A stretch of DNA of 8,971 bases from Chitinophagales bacterium (lineage in GTDB: Bacteria; Bacteroidota; Bacteroidia; Chitinophagales; BACL12): NCBI GenBank assembly GCA_014380545.1, contig JACMJP010000217.1, forward strand, positions 1 through 8,971. The letters are read 5' to 3'. Below, piece after piece: positions 5,316-8,971 of this stretch. The stretch's first letter is position 1, and each line of letters starts with the position of its first letter. Below the pieces are notes generated by a model. That model saw only the letters and a program-made list of their open reading frames with translations, was not told the DNA's origin and did no database searches. A program made the position numbers and the translations under genes.

Positions 5316-7244
5316 CTATTGCTTTATAAATTTAGAAAAATAAACTTTGCCTGATTGAATATCCTGAATTTTTAGAATATAAAATCCGGAAATTAAGTTC
5401 GCTGTATTAACTGAATTATTTTGCAATAGTTCTTCTTGTAGAATTCTTCCGGAATAATCAATAATTTGATAGCGGGCATTTGAAATATTCTTTTCTACTG
5501 TCAACTTATTTTGAACAGGGTTTGGAAATACATTTATATAAGAACTTTCAGAATGTTGTTCTGATATTTCTTCATACACAGAATAATTTCCGCCCACCTG
5601 TGGGCGTATCATAATTGCTCCTGGCAAAACAGATTGTTGCCAGATTCCTGAAACATTATAATAAACATTACTGCTTGCATCATTATGCACATCAAATCCA
5701 ACATTTAAAAAATCACTTTGTGTTTGCAGCCAGCCAACATAAAAATCACCATCAACAACTACAGGTGTTGGATTGCCAAGAAAATCAGTTAAGCGATACA
5801 CATAAAATCCATTCACACTGTCTACATATTTTGGAGTGAGAAAATCTGCCTGATATAAAATTGACTCATCCGCACTTAAAAGTGTAGTATCAATATCTTC
5901 CCAAACAATTAAGCTAAAAAATAAATTACTTTTATTTCCGTCAACAAATGCCCAGTGAATATAAATTTCTTTTATCGTATCCGGTACATTTGTTTTATAA
6001 TGCATCGCAAGCTTTGCTCCGACACCTTCAAGCGCATAAGCTTTTTCTGCAGTGCCGTCGTCATAAGCATAATAATTATAAAATGCTTTATCGTAATATA
6101 ATGTATCATTTATTCTTTTAATATCACTTGCCGGATTGATAATATATTTAAATGTTGTAGTTAAACTATCTTCATCATAACCGCTTATGGTTGATGGGAT
6201 AGTAAATGTTGGAAATACAATTGTAAATGTTGATGCAGGGTCAAAATTTATAGAGACTGGCAAACCTGATGTTGCAATTGCTTCTGAAGAATATTTTTCA
6301 AAAGCTTCATAACTATAGGAAGTGTTTACAGTATCATTATAATTATTTACTATTTGAATCGAAACCTCATCATTTATTTCTTCAGCCTGAAAATCTTTAA
6401 ATTGATTCCACGGCATTTGCTGATAATTTTTTAAGAAAGAAGTAGGATCACTTATAAAAGATACATCCCGGAAAATTGTGTCATCATAGGAGCGGTTATC
6501 ATCAAGGAAAACATAATCTATATTCCAGTGATCATTATTGCCGAAAATACTTGCATAATTTCTGAAGCGGAATTGAAACCCATCAAATAAAAGTGAATCG
6601 GCAACCGCAATCATTTTTATTTTAAATTCCTGGTTCACATCCCCCTGCGTATTTGTTGCGCTCCATACTGTGTTCCAATTCTCCCCGGCATCTTTAAACT
6701 GAAGAATAAGTGAATCCGGTTCTTCAGGAAACTCGCCAAAACCTCCGGGCTGATAATAAAAACTTAAATACACTGTATCAATCAAACTGCCGCCGAGAAA
6801 AACAGGTTTTGATGTGAGTGTGTCTGCAATTCCGTAATCATCCTCATCATTGTAAGGCTTACCGAATTTATTTAAACCATCTAAAGTTGCAACGCCATAA
6901 GTTGGAGGTAAGATAGGATATGTTCTGTTGATATATGCGCCGCTGTCAACCCAAAATAAATGGTTAGGATAAACAGATGATATGTTTCCATTATACACAG
7001 TGTCATTACAAATAGCATCAACACTATCTAAAAAAACACTAGTGTTAGAAAAATCATCAAAAAAAGGCAAACACAAAGTATCTCTTGTTAAACCAATATC
7101 TCTGAAATCTCCAATCTTTTTTTCTTCATTAAATAATGCAGAATTATATTTTAAATTTAAAAGTGTTTCCTGCGCAAATAATTTTGTTACACAAAAAATA
7201 AAAACCATTGTAAAAAGAATACTGTGCATACATGTTTTTTTCAT
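5316..7244 (-). CDS. T9SS type A sorting-domain protein of unknown function
   Basis: A 642-residue exported protein. Residues 1-24 form a signal peptide, with likely cleavage at LFA|QE. Residues from about 568 carry the type IX secretion C-terminal domain: NVFPNPVQNKLTVE, a YSGRIL turn, then SGFYILKI and a final KFIKQ. The protein should therefore cross the outer membrane by the Por/T9SS machinery and be released or anchored at the surface. The body looks all-beta. A first part near 55-250 includes PFFDDFS, FYYQPGG and HWNIDYVFLDD. A central part near 390-410 carries YYAYDDGTAEKAYAL, a motif I recall from other large Bacteroidota surface proteins. No catalytic motif is visible. It has few lysines and many Asp, Asn and Tyr. 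It lies 52 bp downstream of the PASTA gene, so it may share transcription with ddl and the PASTA protein. Its role is unknown; adhesion or surface structure is only a guess. Confidence 0.88.
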   Translation of the reverse strand: MKKTCMHSILFTMVFIFCVTKLFAQETLLNLKYNSALFNEEKKIGDFRDIGLTRDTLCLPFFDDFSNTSVFLDSVDAICNDTVYNGNISSVYPNHLFWVDSGAYINRTYPILPPTYGVATLDGLNKFGKPYNDEDDYGIADTLTSKPVFLGGSLIDTVYLSFYYQPGGFGEFPEEPDSLILQFKDAGENWNTVWSATNTQGDVNQEFKIKMIAVADSLLFDGFQFRFRNYASIFGNNDHWNIDYVFLDDNRSYDDTIFRDVSFISDPTSFLKNYQQMPWNQFKDFQAEEINDEVSIQIVNNYNDTVNTSYSYEAFEKYSSEAIATSGLPVSINFDPASTFTIVFPTFTIPSTISGYDEDSLTTTFKYIINPASDIKRINDTLYYDKAFYNYYAYDDGTAEKAYALEGVGAKLAMHYKTNVPDTIKEIYIHWAFVDGNKSNLFFSLIVWEDIDTTLLSADESILYQADFLTPKYVDSVNGFYVYRLTDFLGNPTPVVVDGDFYVGWLQTQSDFLNVGFDVHNDASSNVYYNVSGIWQQSVLPGAIMIRPQVGGNYSVYEEISEQHSESSYINVFPNPVQNKLTVEKNISNARYQIIDYSGRILQEELLQNNSVNTANLISGFYILKIQDIQSGKVYFSKFIKQ

Positions 7245-7296
7245 ACTTAAAACTGCTTATTAATTCCTTTAATCTTATCGTTTCAATATTATATCT

Positions 7297-8130
7297 TTAT
7301 TCAATCTCTTCTTCCTCAAAAGGATTCACTTCCTCCTGTGAAATCCAGATATCTACCATGCTTCCCAAATTTATTTTTTTCCCGGGTTCATATTGCGGAC
7401 TTTGCTTATTTACAAACGCATTGGATGTATCCGTAATTGTTCCGATAGTTATAACGCTTCCAAGGCTCAATTCTTTTAACTGGATCAAATTTATTGCTTC
7501 ATCATAAGTAAGGCTTATCAGGTCAGGCAGATCAATTTCTGTATCTCCTATCCCATTGCCAAGCACAAGATCTATTTTTGAGCCCTTCGGAATTTTTTCC
7601 CCCGGCACTAATGAAGAACTTTCTCCGTCTAATTTCATTTCAAGAAAAACATCTTTATAGGCAAAAGGTTTGTAAATAATATCGTCAATTTTTAACCCTT
7701 TACTTTCCAAAATTTCCCGCACACTAATATAACTTGTACCCAGTTCAATTGTCGGAACTTCAGTGAGTGGTGGGTTTTCCATATTAATGGTAAAATAGAT
7801 TTTTCTTCCGGATTTCACTTTACTGTCAGCAGGCGGATCCTGATTTATAATTGCTGTAGGCTTTTCATCAGGATCGTAAGTTGAATCCATTACCGCAAAT
7901 TCAAGATCCATCCCCTTTAATATTTGTGTGGCTTCTTCACTTGTTTTCCCTATCAGGTTAGGCACAGTCTGGCTTTCACCATGCCTCGAATATTGTTTTA
8001 TAAAGAATAGGGCAAGCCATAAAATAAAAAAAAATGAAACAACGGCAATAATGAAATTTAGCCAAAATGCCATACTTATAAAATAACGCAGTAAGCCGGG
8101 TTTCTTTGCAGTTTCTTTTTTAGTAGCCAA
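7297..8130 (-). CDS. Membrane-anchored PASTA-domain protein (three repeats, no kinase)
   Basis: A 277-residue protein with a short lysine-rich cytoplasmic N-terminus, one membrane segment (about 15-44) and three extracytoplasmic PASTA domains. PASTA1 (about 54-117) has VPNLIGKTSEEA and INQDPPADSKVKSG. PASTA2 (about 122-192) has VPTIELGTSYISV and LVPGEKIPKGSKIDLVLG. PASTA3 (about 199-265) has LPDLISLTYDEA and KQSPQYEPGKKINLGS. The tail is very acidic (FEEEEIE). PASTA domains bind peptidoglycan or beta-lactams in Ser/Thr kinases and penicillin-binding proteins; here neither catalytic domain is present. The start is a TTG at 8130-8128: an in-frame TAA is the codon just before it, and the next ATG (codon 20) would lie inside the membrane segment. 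It follows ddl by 48 bp, which fits a cell-wall role, probably sensing or scaffolding. Confidence 0.92.
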   Translation of the reverse strand: MATKKETAKKPGLLRYFISMAFWLNFIIAVVSFFFILWLALFFIKQYSRHGESQTVPNLIGKTSEEATQILKGMDLEFAVMDSTYDPDEKPTAIINQDPPADSKVKSGRKIYFTINMENPPLTEVPTIELGTSYISVREILESKGLKIDDIIYKPFAYKDVFLEMKLDGESSSLVPGEKIPKGSKIDLVLGNGIGDTEIDLPDLISLTYDEAINLIQLKELSLGSVITIGTITDTSNAFVNKQSPQYEPGKKINLGSMVDIWISQEEVNPFEEEEIE

Positions 8131-8149
8131 TTAGTTTTATTTGGAGGGG

Positions 8150-8182
8150 CAAAAATATACCGAATTTTGTAGTTTGTTTCAA
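8150..8182 (-). promoter_or_regulatory. Possible promoter for the PASTA gene
   Basis: The reverse strand has TTG at 8182-8180, within the last codons of ddl, and TATTTTTG at 8157-8150, a full match to TAnnTTTG, with 22 bases between them. That spacing is slightly longer than the usual 19-21. It would give a leader of about 15 bases before the TTG start of the PASTA gene. If real, the PASTA protein and the genes after it can be transcribed independently of ddl. Confidence 0.4.
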
Positions 8183-8971
8183 TTGTTTTCAGTCGCAGGA
8201 AAACTCTCCTCTATCAACCGACTGAAAAATTCAGGCAATGTTAATCCACTCACCTTTGCCATTTTAGGAACAATGCTGGCCTCGCTTATTCCCGGAACTG
8301 TATTTACTTCAAGGAAATGCGGGATATCCCCAATCAACATATAATCAATGCGCACACAACCTTTGCAACCAAGATGTTTGTAAATTGCAATTGATATTTC
8401 AGCAACATTTTTTGATGCTGCATGGGAAATTCTTGCTGGAATTATCTCATCACTTTCACCTGAAATATATTTTGCCGTGTAATCAAAAAATTCATGCTTG
8501 TCAGTAATCACTTCACAAACCGGAAGCACAATAATTTCCTTTTTGTATTGATAAACACCGCATGTTACTTCTGTGCCGGTCAATCCTTCTTCAACCAAAA
8601 CTTCATCATCATATTTAAATGATTCAGTTATTGCATGCTGAAGACCTTTATATTCTTTTACTTTGCTGATGCCATAACTTGAACCATTGTTATTCGGTTT
8701 TACAAATAGAGGAAATTTAAAACTATCTTGTATATGCTGAATTTTATTTTCAATATTATCCGCTTTTTTTATTAGCAAACCCTTTGCCTGTGCAACGCCA
8801 ATTTCTTTTACAAGTGTTTTACAGAAATTCTTATTGAAGGTGACGGATGCTGCAATTACACCGCAACAGGTGTATGGAATTTTTTTCATATCAAGATAAC
8901 CCTGCAACTTTCCATCTTCACCCGGTGAGCCATGTATAGCCATAAATGCAACATCAAATTTTATTTTTTCA
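8179..8971 (-). CDS. ddl: D-alanine--D-alanine ligase, N-terminus outside the window
   Basis: The frame is open to the window edge and gives the last 263 residues. An ATG at 8943 lies inside the domain and is not the start: the codons before it read EKIKFDVAF, the conserved strand leading into AIHGSPGEDGKLQGYLD, the Ddl signature that binds the first D-alanine. Next come IPYTCCGV, FVKPNNNGSSYGISKV (ATP-grasp lysine and glycine-rich loop), and IDYM followed by FLEVNTVPG, which supplies the Mg-binding Asp, Glu and Asn. The LPEFFSRLI helix closes the protein. Ddl joins two D-alanines with ATP to make the dipeptide end of the peptidoglycan stem, in the cytoplasm. The stop (TGA) is 48 bp before the PASTA gene. 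About 60-80 N-terminal residues should lie beyond 8971. Confidence 0.95.
   Translation of the reverse strand, partial: EKIKFDVAFMAIHGSPGEDGKLQGYLDMKKIPYTCCGVIAASVTFNKNFCKTLVKEIGVAQAKGLLIKKADNIENKIQHIQDSFKFPLFVKPNNNGSSYGISKVKEYKGLQHAITESFKYDDEVLVEEGLTGTEVTCGVYQYKKEIIVLPVCEVITDKHEFFDYTAKYISGESDEIIPARISHAASKNVAEISIAIYKHLGCKGCVRIDYMLIGDIPHFLEVNTVPGISEASIVPKMAKVSGLTLPEFFSRLIEESFPATENN

Noticed and set aside
8179..8943. Treating the ATG at 8943 as the start of ddl
   Set aside because: The frame stays open upstream to the window edge and encodes the conserved strand before the HGSPGEDG motif, so the true start lies beyond 8971.

Overview
The window is an AT-rich stretch of a Bacteroidota chromosome, most likely from the Chitinophagales/Sphingobacteriales side of the phylum. 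Three things point there. One protein is secreted by the type IX secretion system (C-terminal sorting domain). Bacteroidota-type promoter elements (TTG ... TAnnTTTG) are visible, including TATCTTCG and TATCTTTG. Starts are preceded by A-rich leaders rather than Shine-Dalgarno sequences. There are no RNA genes, CRISPR arrays, insertion sequences or phage genes.

Region 1 (1-953, + strand) is a tight three-gene run: the 3' end of a branched-chain amino acid aminotransferase, a broken GNAT acetyltransferase gene, and an intact second GNAT gene. The junctions are TAA|ATG and an ATGA overlap, so the three were probably co-translated. The broken gene keeps its first ~65 and last 38 codons in the same frame but has lost the central acetyl-CoA-binding part, with a TAA at the junction.

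Region 2 (960-3869, - strand) holds a seven-haem CXXCH cytochrome with a C-terminal TPR region, followed 30 bp later by a YihY/BrkB-family inner-membrane protein. It converges on region 1.

Region 3 (3870-4520) is a divergent intergenic region with a good Bacteroidota promoter, then a small soluble protein of DUF937-like character.

Region 4 (4526-8971, - strand) reads, in transcription order: D-alanine--D-alanine ligase (N-terminus outside the window), a membrane-anchored three-PASTA-domain protein, a 642-residue T9SS cargo protein, a single-domain rhodanese, and a DUF393 (DCC family) thiol-disulfide-type protein. The ligase and PASTA protein suggest a peptidoglycan-linked neighbourhood. The rhodanese and DUF393 genes lie in the same frame, separated only by TAA|TTG.

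Most of the window is ordinary chromosomal content. The items most worth a second look are the in-frame deletion in the GNAT gene, the rhodanese/DUF393 stop-start junction, the multihaem-TPR cytochrome, and the kinase-less PASTA protein next to ddl. I see no clear new defence, mobile or biosynthetic system.
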